Shown here piece by piece: positions 16,926-26,083 of a DNA stretch of 64,000 nucleotides (the first letter of the stretch is position 1; each line of letters starts with the position of its first letter). The notes beneath the pieces were generated by a model that had not been told where the DNA came from, searched no databases, and worked only from the letters and a program-made list of their open reading frames with translations. Origin of the DNA: Metabacillus halosaccharovorans (GTDB lineage Bacteria > Bacillota > Bacilli > Bacillales > Bacillaceae); assembly GCF_002019635.1 (NCBI RefSeq), contig NZ_KV917372.1, positions 1,240,001 through 1,304,000 of the forward strand. Direction: 5' to 3'. Made by a program: the position numbers and the translations under genes.

Positions 16926-17001
16926 GTACAGCGCAGCTTGTATAGTTATAATACTAGAAATAATAGATGAATGCAATAGGATATTTTGACATTTTTTATG
17001 T

Positions 17002-18207
17002 TCATGTTGATTTTATCGTTTCGATTAGTAGCTTCATAAGCTCTTCTGTAGGTAGTACACTTTCTCCTCCTCCCTGGACAAAAGAAGGTCTTCCTCCTCC
17101 TTTTCCATGAATCAATGGTAATACTGCCTTTAACACTATGTTCAAATTAATGTCTACATCATCAGTACGTGCACAAACGATCAGAATTTTATCTTGTTGC
17201 TTACAAACAAGAGTAACGATAAGGTTAGATCGGGTTGTTACCAGTTCCTTCGCAAGATTTTGCATGTCATCGATTGGTCTGTCCTGAAAAACTGCTTTAA
17301 CTAAAAATTGTTCAGATAAGGGTTCTGCTTTCAAAAAAAGCTCCTTTGCTTCAAATTGAATAGCCTTTGTTGTTAGTTCATCAACTTTGTCTTCTAAATG
17401 TTTTGTTGTTTGCAGAAATCTATCAACTGCCACATTTAATTGTTCCTGTGGAGCACTAAGTTGTGAGCTTAGTTTTTGAATGATTTCATGCTTCTTATTC
17501 AGTTGTTTCAGTACTCTATTACCACAAACAAAATGAACACGTACTAGCTTTTTCTGTTTTTCAATATGGAGAATCTTTAAAGCACTGATCTCACCTGTAG
17601 ATTTCGGATGTGTACCACCACAGCCGTTATAATCAATTTCGGGAATGACTACAATGCGAATATTTTCAGAGACAGCCAGTTCTTTACGAAGAGTATATGT
17701 CAATAATTCTTCAGTATCCTTAATCCACTTCGTATGAATAGGGCGATTTTCCAAAATAAGTTGATTTGTTAACTCCTCAGCCTTCTGTATCTCTTCGGTT
17801 GTAAGAGTTTTAGTATCAAGATCAATTGTAGACAGTTCCTTTCCGAGGTGAAAACTTTTCGTTTTATACCCAAGCTGATCCTCAAAAACTGCTGTTAAAA
17901 GGTGTTGTCCTGCATGTTGCTGCATATGATCAAAACGGCGATTCCACTCAATATGACCAACAATAGCTTCCATTTCTGTTGAAGGTCCTTCAAGGTAGTG
18001 TCGCAACTCTCCTTCTACTTCTTCTACATCTATAACACTGTTTCCATTTATTGTTCCAGTGTCATGCGGCTGTCCCCCTCCAGTCGGATAGAAGGCTGTT
18101 TCCTTTAAAACAATATAATTTCTACCATTATCATCGATCCCTTTTTTCACTACTTCTGAGTTAAAAGACGTTTGGTAGGCATCGTCATAAAATAATTTTC
18201 TCGTCAT
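17002..18207 (-). CDS. Alanyl-tRNA editing protein AlaX-L type
   Basis: Free-standing trans-editing hydrolase that clears Ser/Gly mischarged on tRNA-Ala. 401 residues. N-terminal beta-barrel ('FYPTGGGQPHDTG' at about 36-48), then the editing core with zinc ligands 'HAGQH' (HxxxH, about 96-100) and 'CGGTH' (about 190), then a C-terminal DHHA1-type domain with a glycine-rich 'GKGGGRPSFVQGGG' motif near 370, as in the long AlaX-L/AlaRS C-terminus. No synthetase catalytic domain. Stands alone; ribosome binding site is weak. Confidence 0.92.
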   Translation of the reverse strand: MTRKLFYDDAYQTSFNSEVVKKGIDDNGRNYIVLKETAFYPTGGGQPHDTGTINGNSVIDVEEVEGELRHYLEGPSTEMEAIVGHIEWNRRFDHMQQHAGQHLLTAVFEDQLGYKTKSFHLGKELSTIDLDTKTLTTEEIQKAEELTNQLILENRPIHTKWIKDTEELLTYTLRKELAVSENIRIVVIPEIDYNGCGGTHPKSTGEISALKILHIEKQKKLVRVHFVCGNRVLKQLNKKHEIIQKLSSQLSAPQEQLNVAVDRFLQTTKHLEDKVDELTTKAIQFEAKELFLKAEPLSEQFLVKAVFQDRPIDDMQNLAKELVTTRSNLIVTLVCKQQDKILIVCARTDDVDINLNIVLKAVLPLIHGKGGGRPSFVQGGGESVLPTEELMKLLIETIKST

Positions 18208-18297
18208 ATATTAACACTCACTTTAATAGAGATTTATTTTTACTATAGCATAGATTCAGCCTATACTAGAAAAACTATATACAAAGGGGGGAATGTG

Positions 18298-18549
18298 ATG
18301 GCAAAGCGAAACAAGTTACTTGTCCCTGAGTCGAGAGAACAAGTAAATCAATTAAAGGCAAAAGCAGCAAACAGTAACACTGCAAATGAAGCAAAATTTG
18401 AGGCAGCAAAAGAGCTGGGAATTCCATTAAGTGATGGAAATAATGGGGATTTAACATCTAAACAAGCCGGCAAAATAGGCGGAAAGCTCGGGGGCAATAT
18501 GGTTCGAGAAATGATAAAATTAGCAGAACAGCAGTTGAAGCAGAAATAA
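18298..18549 (+). CDS. Alpha/beta-type small acid-soluble spore protein (divergent)
   Basis: 83 residues with the second-half signature of alpha/beta SASP: 'FEAAKELGIPL' followed by 'GGKLGGNMVREMIKLAEQQL', close to the 'GGxITKRLVxMAQQQL' ending of the family and to minor SspF-like proteins. Such proteins coat DNA in the dormant spore and give UV resistance. The GPR protease site is not a classical E(I/F)A, so cleavage is uncertain. Start ATG 18298 after a strong AAAGGGGGG; GTG one codon upstream is an alternative. Ends at a clear terminator. Forespore (sigma-G) expression is expected from the family; I found no confident sigma-G promoter. Confidence 0.85.
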   Translation: MAKRNKLLVPESREQVNQLKAKAANSNTANEAKFEAAKELGIPLSDGNNGDLTSKQAGKIGGKLGGNMVREMIKLAEQQLKQK

Positions 18550-18554
18550 AGTAG

Positions 18555-18590
18555 AAAAAGGATGAAATGTTTTTAACACTTCATCCTTTT
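18555..18590. terminator. Terminator between SASP gene and HAD gene
   Basis: AAAAGGATGAA pairs with TTCATCCTTTT around a 13-nt loop. Lies between convergent genes and can act in both directions. Confidence 0.88.
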
Positions 18591-18598
18591 ACACGTTG

Positions 18599-19303
18599 TT
18601 ATTTTAATTGTAATAACTCATCAATTTCTGTAACTGTTTCATTCGGGTGATGATGTGTTTGTGGTTTTCTTTTTCGGTGATTGAACCAAATACATTTCCA
18701 CCCTGCTTCTATTGGTGGGACAATATCATTTTCCCATGTATCACCAATATATAGACATTTACTTGGAGTAAGATTTAATTTTGTTTGGACATATTCGAAT
18801 ACCCGTTTATCTGGTTTAGCAATCCCTATACCATCAGAGATAAAAATTCGTTCTTCAGGTATGATACGATCAATCCCTAAGGCGATTAATTTCTTCATCT
18901 GATGAGCAACAGGTCCATTTGTAATAACTCCAACAACCTTCCCCTTGTCCTGCAGAGACTTAAGAAGTGACGGTATTTCTGAAAATGGTGTAATTATCTT
19001 TTGCTCATATTCATAACGTTCTTGAATAGCTATGGCTTTTTCTTTTGATAATAAGATACCGAAGTCTTTACATGCAGAAGTTAGCCTCTCAATTCTAAGC
19101 TCTTCTAAATTAAGTGATCCTTTTACATGAAGCTTCCATAGCACATCACTATAATAGCGTACTTGTTTATAAAACGGTACGATTTGTGATTTTTCCAGTT
19201 CTATTTGCTGGTTTATTAACGCTTTTTCGAAAGGTAATAATTGATCATATAAAGTATCATCCAAATCAAAAAAGACAGCATCTGCACTTGTAAAACTATG
19301 CAT
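18599..19303 (-). CDS. HAD-superfamily hydrolase (subfamily IA) coupled to araM
   Basis: Predicted phosphatase of 234 residues. Motif I 'FFDLDDTLYD' (nucleophile Asp and acid Asp), motif II 'VITNGP', motif III Lys in 'GIAKPDKRVF', motif IV 'IGDTWENDI'. The start is the ATG at 19303, which overlaps the araM stop in ATGCATAG and has GGAG nine bases upstream; an earlier in-frame ATG at 19327 lacks a good site. Translational coupling to araM suggests it acts on glycerol-1-phosphate or another sugar phosphate of that pathway. It is not the NagD-like type of B. subtilis AraL. Substrate is inferred only. Confidence 0.88.
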   Translation of the reverse strand: MHSFTSADAVFFDLDDTLYDQLLPFEKALINQQIELEKSQIVPFYKQVRYYSDVLWKLHVKGSLNLEELRIERLTSACKDFGILLSKEKAIAIQERYEYEQKIITPFSEIPSLLKSLQDKGKVVGVITNGPVAHQMKKLIALGIDRIIPEERIFISDGIGIAKPDKRVFEYVQTKLNLTPSKCLYIGDTWENDIVPPIEAGWKCIWFNHRKRKPQTHHHPNETVTEIDELLQLK

Positions 19304-20519
19304 GTTGATGCGCTCCAGTATGTTCATTCCAAAATTTCAACATCGTGTAGCGGCTTCTTATTTTATGAGCATTCTTAAGACTTTCGATCACTAACTGTTC
19401 GTCAATCCCTAAATCCAGTGGTTTAACTGCACCACCCAGCTTTCCTAGTTGATCACCCATGTAAGAACTTTCCGGTAATGAAGCTAAAACAGTTAATATC
19501 TCATCTCGGTTTTCTAACACTTTCAATAATTCGTCTGTTTTTCCAGCAGGAAGTGCTTCTAACTGTTGCTTACTAGCAACAAGTTCTTTGAATCTCTTTT
19601 TATACAAATCTAGAATAACCTGTGAAGAAACACCGACCTTAGCTCCATGCAATACCTGTGGTTTTTGTTGTTGAAGAAACTTCATTTCCCAAAAATGTGA
19701 CACATGATGTTCACCACCTGATGCCGGAGATGAATGTCCGACGATTAGCATAGCATAGCCTGATTGAATCAAAGCTTCAATGAGAATCCTGATTCCTTTA
19801 CGATCACCTTGAGCAATTTCATTAACATGATTTTCGCATTCTTTCAACGCATCTCTCGTTAATCTAGCAGATAACGGGCAATATGGCTCTCCATTTACCA
19901 GATGAGAAAACCTCCAATCCGCTAGTGATGTATACTTACCAATCATATCCCCAAATCCGGCAGCAATCATTTCTTTTGGAGCAGCTTGTAGGATTGATAT
20001 ATCAGCAAATAATGCAATAGGAGTTTGCATTTGATACGTGGTTTTCATTCCTTTAATAACAACAGGTGCTCCCATTGAGTTAAATCCGTCCACTGACGGT
20101 GCTGTTGGGACTGAGATAAATGGTTTTCCCATTTTATAGCTGGAGAATCTCGCGATATCATGAATTGTTCCCGCTCCAACAGCAATAACAACATCAGTCT
20201 CTTGTGGTATACCAAGCATGGCCTCAATTAATGAGACCTCATCAGCAACTACATCACCTTGATCATTTGGTTGAATAACAACAACTTGATGAGGAATAGT
20301 AGATTCGATAAGCAGAGAGGTAAGCTTTTCTCCTGCGACTTGATAAGTTGTTGAGTCAGCAACAACTGTTACATGTTGAAAGTTTTTTTCTGACAGATAT
20401 GTTATTGTTTCTGTTAAGGCATTTTGGCTAATAACCACCTTTTCGATGACCACATCAATATGCTTGTTTCCACATGTACATGCTTTCGATTGTTCCTTTA
20501 AATCATTTAGTGTAATCAC
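19296..20519 (-). CDS. araM: sn-Glycerol-1-phosphate dehydrogenase
   Basis: NAD(P)H-dependent reduction of dihydroxyacetone phosphate to sn-glycerol-1-phosphate, the enzyme known as AraM/EgsA in B. subtilis. 407 residues of the iron-containing alcohol dehydrogenase superfamily. Visible features: 'AVGAGTIHDIARF' nucleotide/phosphate loop near 115, 'SVPTAPSVDGFNSMGAPVV', and metal-ligand histidines in 'GHSSPASGGEHHVSHFWEM'. In B. subtilis it lies in the arabinose operon; here it lies downstream of araR, 50 bp away, with a HAD phosphatase overlapping its end. The product feeds heptaprenylglyceryl phosphate lipids in Bacillus. Confidence 0.93.
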   Translation of the reverse strand: MITLNDLKEQSKACTCGNKHIDVVIEKVVISQNALTETITYLSEKNFQHVTVVADSTTYQVAGEKLTSLLIESTIPHQVVVIQPNDQGDVVADEVSLIEAMLGIPQETDVVIAVGAGTIHDIARFSSYKMGKPFISVPTAPSVDGFNSMGAPVVIKGMKTTYQMQTPIALFADISILQAAPKEMIAAGFGDMIGKYTSLADWRFSHLVNGEPYCPLSARLTRDALKECENHVNEIAQGDRKGIRILIEALIQSGYAMLIVGHSSPASGGEHHVSHFWEMKFLQQQKPQVLHGAKVGVSSQVILDLYKKRFKELVASKQQLEALPAGKTDELLKVLENRDEILTVLASLPESSYMGDQLGKLGGAVKPLDLGIDEQLVIESLKNAHKIRSRYTMLKFWNEHTGAHQHA

Positions 20520-20569
20520 TACACATCCCCCTTAGTTTTCCGGTTTTCGGTCCAAAATCAAAAGATAAA

Positions 20570-21682
20570 TCAAATTAGATGATTAGTTGTGATAGATCTT
20601 GTTGAATTTCGAATAACTAACTCAGGCTCATAGATTTTTTGATTATTTTCCACGATTTTTCTTTCGCGGTTTTCTACTGCTGCAACAATCCATTGTGCCG
20701 CTTCCAATCCCATCTCCGTTTTTGGATGAGTAACAGATGTAATTTTCGTTTCAGATGCTTCTGCCAGGTACGAATCATCATATCCTACAATTGAAATATC
20801 TTCAGGTACCTTTAATTCAAGTTCCCGTAAAACATTCAACACACTAATTGCTATTTCATCATTGTAGCAAACAATTCCTGTTGGCTTCTTTTCTTCTGAA
20901 ATGAGGACATCTTTTAGTTTATTGACTAAAATTTTGTCTTTTTCTTCAGTGGTATATGTAATGATCATCTCGGGAAAAAACGAGATTTCATTTTCACGAA
21001 AAGCTCTAATAAACCCTTGCATCCTGTTTAACCCTTGAATATCATCACTTTTAAAAAGCCCAATTATTTTTCGATGACCCTGCTTGATCAAATGTTCAGT
21101 TGCTATAAAACCGCCTTTCTCATCGTTAAGAATGAGATGAGGGGGATTTAATTGTGGATAATATTGATTGATCATTAAATAAGGAATTTCATTTTGTTCC
21201 ATTTGTAAATAGTAATGAAGATTAGGATTATAGCTGCTGCTTCTCGTCGGCTCAACAATTAACCCATCAATATTACGGCTTAACATTGATTCCAGACATG
21301 TCCTTTCTTTATCAGGGTTGTTGTCAGTACAAGCAAATGTTAAGGAGTAGCCGTGATCTGATAAATATGATTCAATTCCTTTTATAATAGAAGGAAAGAT
21401 ATAGTCTGTTACATAGGTTGTTATCACACCGATGTTTTTGCCTGTTGGGCTTGGATTTTTTTTCCGGCGTTGCGAGACAAAGGTACCCGCTCCCTGCTCA
21501 CGGTACAACCACCCTTCATGAACTAGGTCACCAACAGCTTGTCTTACCGTGTGTCTACTCACTTCAAACAGTTTCACAAGTTCATTTTCCGAATGAATTT
21601 TTTCTCCCGGCAAAACCTTTCCCTCAGTAATCCACTCTTTGACTTTTTGTTTCACCATGCTGACTTTCGTTTGCTGCGCCAT
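20570..21682 (-). CDS. araR: Arabinose operon repressor AraR
   Basis: Chimeric regulator of 370 residues: GntR-type winged helix-turn-helix at about 8-72 ('ENELVKLFEVSRHTVRQAVGDL' region) joined to a LacI/GalR-type effector domain from about 85 ('IGVITTYVTDYIFPSIIKGIE'). This domain pair is diagnostic of AraR, whose DNA binding is relieved by L-arabinose. It sits between araM and araEGH on the same strand, and an AraR-like operator lies 37 bp upstream of its start, implying autorepression. Confidence 0.93.
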   Translation of the reverse strand: MAQQTKVSMVKQKVKEWITEGKVLPGEKIHSENELVKLFEVSRHTVRQAVGDLVHEGWLYREQGAGTFVSQRRKKNPSPTGKNIGVITTYVTDYIFPSIIKGIESYLSDHGYSLTFACTDNNPDKERTCLESMLSRNIDGLIVEPTRSSSYNPNLHYYLQMEQNEIPYLMINQYYPQLNPPHLILNDEKGGFIATEHLIKQGHRKIIGLFKSDDIQGLNRMQGFIRAFRENEISFFPEMIITYTTEEKDKILVNKLKDVLISEEKKPTGIVCYNDEIAISVLNVLRELELKVPEDISIVGYDDSYLAEASETKITSVTHPKTEMGLEAAQWIVAAVENRERKIVENNQKIYEPELVIRNSTRSITTNHLI

Positions 21683-21718
21683 TCTGTCACCACTTTCAGC
21701 TTGTATGTTTCCGCACTA

Positions 21719-21734
21719 ACTTATTCGTACAACT
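21719..21734. promoter_or_regulatory. Candidate AraR operator upstream of araR
   Basis: ACTTATTCGTACAACT matches the B. subtilis operator ATTTGTACGTACAAAT at 12 of 16 positions, with one half-site (GTACAACT) at 7 of 8. Located 37 bp before the araR start, suiting autoregulation. Confidence 0.55.
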
Positions 21735-21808
21735 AATTTCATTATATACTATGAGACAGACATTTAAAATGACTTGTTGCGAATATTAGTAGAAGATGAT
21801 TCCGAAAA

Positions 21809-21851
21809 AGTAAAAAGGGATCCGTATCAATTGACCGAATCCCTTTTACTT
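21809..21851 (-). terminator. Terminator after araH
   Basis: AAGTAAAAAGGGATCCG pairs with CGAATCCCTTTTACTT, with a T-rich minus-strand tail, ending three bases before the araH stop codon. It separates araEGH from araR. Confidence 0.82.
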
Positions 21852-21853
21852 AT

Positions 21854-23062
21854 TTAAGAAGCTTTATTTTTATTATAGATATCAAATGCTACAGCAAGTA
21901 GTAATACCAATCCTTTAATTCCTTGCTGCCAGTCAATTCCCAGTCCTAGTAATGACATCCCGTTATTCATGATTCCCATAACAAGACCGCCGATAATAGC
22001 ACCAGGAACAGTTCCAATTCCTCCATATGCAGATGCTCCGCCGATAAAGCATGCAGCGATTGCATCTAGTTCAAATAAGTTACCCGCTTTAGGTGTTGCA
22101 GCATTTAAACGTGCTGCAAATAAAAGACCTGATAGTGCAGAAAGTACACCCATATTAACGAAAACCCAGAATGTCATGCGTTTTGTTTTAATTCCTGATA
22201 ACTGTGCAGCTTTTTCGTTACCTCCAATTGCATAAACATGACGACCTGCTTTTGTTTTATTTGTAACAAATGTATAGAGAATAATTAAAACTCCGAGGAT
22301 AATTAAAATATTTGGAATTCCCTCATATGTTGCTAATACATACGTGAAAATGTTTAAAATTGCCACAAGTCCAACAAGTTTTAAAACAAACATACCTGTT
22401 GAGGAAACTTCAACATTATATTTTATTTCTGTTCGTCTGCTTTTTATTTGGGTGAAAACATAAATAATTGATAAAGCAAATCCAATAATGAGTGTTAAAA
22501 CATGGATTGAACCGCTTCCGATATCAGGGATAAATCCTGAGCTTATTTTTTGGAAAGACTCAGGAAATGGTGCAATGGATTTCCCTTCAAGGACAATCAT
22601 CGTCGCACCTCTGAACAATAGCATTCCTGCTAACGTTACGATAAACGCCGGAATTTTCACATAAGCGATCCAAAACCCTTGCCATGCGCCGATAATGGCA
22701 CCTACTAGTAATGAGATGATAACAGCCAGAAAGGTTGGAATTTCATAGTTTACCATCAAAATAGCTGATATTGCTCCAACAAAGGCTGCAACAGAACCAA
22801 CGGATAAGTCAATATGCCCTGTAATAATAACTAATACCATTCCAATAGCCAGAACTAAAATATAGCTATTTTGCAAAATTAAGTTTGTAATATTTAGCGG
22901 TTTTAATAGTAACCCATCTGTTAAAACTTGAAACAAAATCATAATAAAGACTAATGCAATGATCATGCTATATTGACGCATATTGTTTTGAATTACTGAT
23001 TTCCAAATTGAGTCATTGTTTAATCCCGGTGTTTTTTGTAGTTGATTTTGCGGTTGCATCAT
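21854..23062 (-). CDS. araH: L-arabinose-type sugar ABC transporter permease
   Basis: Membrane permease of 402 residues in the XylH/GguB group of monosaccharide transporters. About ten hydrophobic helices; the family signature 'GHIDLSVGSVAAFVGA' is at about 83-98, 'IPAFIVTLAGMLLFRG' at about 136, and the late 'GGIGTVPGAIIGGLVMGIMNNG' region near 355-375. Adjacent to the ATPase (2-bp gap) and binding protein genes. Named araH by analogy with the Geobacillus stearothermophilus araPST-araEGH locus; ChvE-GguAB-type transporters can also carry xylose or galactose. Confidence 0.85.
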   Translation of the reverse strand: MMQPQNQLQKTPGLNNDSIWKSVIQNNMRQYSMIIALVFIMILFQVLTDGLLLKPLNITNLILQNSYILVLAIGMVLVIITGHIDLSVGSVAAFVGAISAILMVNYEIPTFLAVIISLLVGAIIGAWQGFWIAYVKIPAFIVTLAGMLLFRGATMIVLEGKSIAPFPESFQKISSGFIPDIGSGSIHVLTLIIGFALSIIYVFTQIKSRRTEIKYNVEVSSTGMFVLKLVGLVAILNIFTYVLATYEGIPNILIILGVLIILYTFVTNKTKAGRHVYAIGGNEKAAQLSGIKTKRMTFWVFVNMGVLSALSGLLFAARLNAATPKAGNLFELDAIAACFIGGASAYGGIGTVPGAIIGGLVMGIMNNGMSLLGLGIDWQQGIKGLVLLLAVAFDIYNKNKAS

Positions 23063-23064
23063 AA

Positions 23065-24609
23065 CTACCTCCTTACCTTACTTTTTGTCATATAAGTCAT
23101 AAGCTTTTCTTGATTTGCTTCTTCTTTTGTTACTTCACCAGTGATACTTCCCTCATTCATCACATAGATTCGGTCACACATTCCTAATAATTCCGGAAGC
23201 TCTGAGGAAATCATAAGAATTCCTTTTCCGGCCATCGCCAGGTCATTGATAATAGAGTAAATTTCATATTTGGCCCCTACATCAATTCCTCGTGTTGGCT
23301 CATCTAAAATTAAAATATCCGGTTCAGAGAAAATCCATTTACTTAATACAATCTTTTGTTGATTTCCTCCACTTAAATTTCCTGCCTTTTGATAGATACT
23401 CGGTGTTTTTATACGTAATTTCTTTTTATATTCTTCAGCGACCATAATCTCTTTATTTTTGTCTAAGATTGATTGCTTTGAGATTTTATCTAAGCTTGCT
23501 AGTGTAATATTTTGTCTAATATCATCCATTAGGATGAGACCATTTCCTTTACGATCCTCTGAAACATATGCCATCCCTTGGTTGATCGCTGATGTAACAT
23601 CGTTAAATTCAACTTCTGCTCCATCTTTGAAAACTTGTCCAGTAATCTTCTTTCCATATGATTTACCGAAGATGCTCATAGCAAGCTCTGTACGACCAGC
23701 CCCCATTAGTCCGGCAATTCCTACAATTTCTCCCTTTCGAATGGAGATCGTAACATCATCGATAACTTTTCGATCTGAGTGTAAAGGATGATATACATTC
23801 CAGTTTTTCACTTCAAAGAATGTTTCTCCGATTTTAGGAGTTCGTTCAGGGTAACGGTTAGTTAAATCCCTTCCAACCATGCCTTTGATAATGCGATCTT
23901 CCGTAACATTGTCTTTTTTCACATCAAGTGTTTCGATTGTTTGCCCATCACGTAGGATTGTGATTGAATCCGCTACTCTTTCAATCTCATTTAATTTATG
24001 AGAGATGATAATTGCCGACATCCCTTGTTTTTTGAACTCTAACAAAAGATTTAATAGATTTTCACTATCATCTTCATTTAATGAAGCTGTTGGTTCATCA
24101 AGGATAAGCAGCTTCACTTCCTTTGATAACGCTTTCGCAATTTCGACTAATTGTTGCTTTCCGACTCCAATGTCATCTACCTTGGTATTAGGTGATTCGG
24201 TTAGGCCTACCTTTTGCAGTAGTTCACGTGTTTTCATCGTAGTGATATTCCAATTAATGACACCCTTTGAAGCAATTTCGTTTCCGAGAAAAATATTTTC
24301 TGCGATTGACAACTCCGGGATCAACGCAAGTTCTTGGTGGATGATGACGATCCCAAGCTCTTCACTTTGTTTTATATTCTTAAACTCACAAACAGAGTCT
24401 TTAAATAAAATATCACCTGTATATGATCCATGCGGATAAACTCCACTTAATACCTTCATTAAGGTGGATTTACCTGCCCCATTCTCACCGCAAAGAGCAT
24501 GAATTTCTCCTTCTTTTACTTTTAGGTTAACGTTTTCAAGCGCTTTTACACCTGGAAACTCTTTTGTGATATTCCGCATTTCTAGAATGATCTTTGACAT
24601 TTTTTCCAC
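23065..24609 (-). CDS. araG: Sugar ABC transporter ATP-binding protein (two ABC domains)
   Basis: 514-residue ATPase with tandem nucleotide-binding domains, as in the sugar (CUT2) class. First domain: Walker A 'GENGAGKST' at 41-49, signature region '[13 protein letters not shown]', Walker B '[11 protein letters not shown]'. Second domain: degenerate Walker A '[10 protein letters not shown]', signature 'LSGGNQQK', Walker B '[12 protein letters not shown]'. The degenerate second P-loop is normal for the class. Couples ATP use to sugar import with AraH and AraE. Confidence 0.9.
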   Translation of the reverse strand: MEKMSKIILEMRNITKEFPGVKALENVNLKVKEGEIHALCGENGAGKSTLMKVLSGVYPHGSYTGDILFKDSVCEFKNIKQSEELGIVIIHQELALIPELSIAENIFLGNEIASKGVINWNITTMKTRELLQKVGLTESPNTKVDDIGVGKQQLVEIAKALSKEVKLLILDEPTASLNEDDSENLLNLLLEFKKQGMSAIIISHKLNEIERVADSITILRDGQTIETLDVKKDNVTEDRIIKGMVGRDLTNRYPERTPKIGETFFEVKNWNVYHPLHSDRKVIDDVTISIRKGEIVGIAGLMGAGRTELAMSIFGKSYGKKITGQVFKDGAEVEFNDVTSAINQGMAYVSEDRKGNGLILMDDIRQNITLASLDKISKQSILDKNKEIMVAEEYKKKLRIKTPSIYQKAGNLSGGNQQKIVLSKWIFSEPDILILDEPTRGIDVGAKYEIYSIINDLAMAGKGILMISSELPELLGMCDRIYVMNEGSITGEVTKEEANQEKLMTYMTKSKVRR

Positions 24610-24641
24610 CTACATTCAATGTTTTTCTTTCGAATGATTGA

Positions 24642-25724
24642 TCATTGTCCAAGCTGTTCTTCTGTATAATATCCACTATCAACTAGTACAGAGTCATAGT
24701 TGGTTTTATCAACAGAGACTGGCTTTAAAAGGTAGGCTGGAACGACTTTTTCACCATTGTGATATGTTTCAGTATCATTAACTTCTGCTTGTTCGCCGTT
24801 CAATAGGGCACTGGCCATTTCTACCGCCTTTTTCGCTAGTTCTCTTGTATCCTTGAACACGGTTTGTGTTTGTCTTTCATTAATGATTGATTTAATTGAT
24901 GCAAGCTCTGCATCTTGTCCTGTTATAACAGGCATCGGCTGGTCTTCACTTCCATATCCAACACCACGTAAGGATGAAATAACACCGATACTAATACCGT
25001 CATAAGGTGATAGCACAGCATCCACTCGTTCTGATGAGTAATAAGCACTTAATAAGTTGTCCATTCTAGATTGCGCCAAAGCACCATCCCATCTAAGTGT
25101 TGCTCCCTGTTGAAATTTTGTTTGTCCACTTTGCACAACCAATTTACCTGAATCAATATATGGCATTAGAATGGACATCGCTCCGTCAAAGAAGAAGTAC
25201 GCATTATTATCATCCGGTGAACCTGCGAAAATCTCAATATTGAACGGACCCTCTTCTTCTTTTAAGTTAAGTTTTTCTTCAATATATGTTCCTTGTAAAA
25301 CCCCAACTTTAAAGTTATCAAACGTAGCATAATAATCTACATATTTACTGTGCTGGATGAGGCGGTCGTAAGAAATGACTTTAATGCCTCTTTTATTTGC
25401 TCTTTCTAACACACTTGATAAGCCTGAACGATCATCAATTGGTGCAATAACTAGTACATCAACACCCTTTGTAATCATATTTTCAATTTGTGCTGTTTGA
25501 TTTTCTATTATATCTTCGGCATATTGTAAATCTGTTTGATAGCCAAGCTCTTCAAACATTTGCTTCATATTTTCGCCGTCCTTCACCCATCTTTCAGACG
25601 ATTTGGTTGGCATAGAAATTCCAATAAATCCTTTTGACTCTCCTGCTGTCTTTTCAACTCCACATCCTGCCAGAGAAAAAATGATGACAAATAATAGAAT
25701 TATTGATAACGTTTTCTTTCCCAT
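24642..25724 (-). CDS. araE: Sugar-binding lipoprotein of the arabinose-type ABC transporter
   Basis: ChvE-like periplasmic-type binding protein anchored as a lipoprotein: signal peptide with 'SLAGC' and lipid-modified Cys21, mature domain from about 30 ('[22 protein letters not shown]'-type opening). 360 residues. The pattern '[21 protein letters not shown]' and 'VISYDRLI' is typical of ChvE/GguAB-associated proteins that bind several aldoses. First gene of araEGH, preceded by its own 328-bp regulatory region. The araE symbol follows the Geobacillus locus and is not the B. subtilis AraE permease. Confidence 0.85.
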   Translation of the reverse strand: MGKKTLSIILLFVIIFSLAGCGVEKTAGESKGFIGISMPTKSSERWVKDGENMKQMFEELGYQTDLQYAEDIIENQTAQIENMITKGVDVLVIAPIDDRSGLSSVLERANKRGIKVISYDRLIQHSKYVDYYATFDNFKVGVLQGTYIEEKLNLKEEEGPFNIEIFAGSPDDNNAYFFFDGAMSILMPYIDSGKLVVQSGQTKFQQGATLRWDGALAQSRMDNLLSAYYSSERVDAVLSPYDGISIGVISSLRGVGYGSEDQPMPVITGQDAELASIKSIINERQTQTVFKDTRELAKKAVEMASALLNGEQAEVNDTETYHNGEKVVPAYLLKPVSVDKTNYDSVLVDSGYYTEEQLGQ

Positions 25725-26052
25725 GTAGGATTCCCCCTTTCTAAACGAAAAGTGTTCATTCCTTATAGTCGGAACTTCACTTCATTGCATTCATATATTT
25801 AATGAATTACTAAAAATATATCACCGCTTACATTTTTGGTCTTTTTAATAAATTAACTATTTTTATAATTATTTAACTTAATTTAAAACGCTTTCAATAA
25901 TTCTTTTATTCTCATAAACTAACCGTCCTTTAATAAAGAGTCATAGGTAAAACTTATTCGTTCTATTGCGCTCCACTATAAAGTAATATTTATAGGCTAC
26001 AATCTTTGAGAATACAGCTAAAAAATGAAGTTTGTAAGAGTTATATAAACAC
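25725..26052. other. Regulatory region between araT and araE
   Basis: AT-rich 328 bp upstream of araEGH. It carries a candidate cre at 25883-25897 and no AraR-like box that I could find, so induction of the transporter probably depends on AraT, as described for araEGH in Geobacillus. No confident -35/-10 pair was assigned. Confidence 0.5.
25883..25897 (-). promoter_or_regulatory. Candidate cre (CcpA) site upstream of araE
   Basis: Minus strand TTGAAAGCGTTTTAA fits the cre consensus WTGNAANCGNWNNCW with one mismatch. About 160 bp upstream of the araE start, consistent with carbon catabolite repression of the transporter. Confidence 0.5.
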
Positions 26053-26083
26053 AAAAAAGGCAGATAAATTTTTACCTGCTTTT
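26053..26083 (-). terminator. Terminator after araT
   Basis: Minus-strand AAAGCAGGTAAA / TTTATCTGCCTTTTTT hairpin with T6, immediately after the araT stop codon. It ends the araPST transcript before araEGH. Confidence 0.85.
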
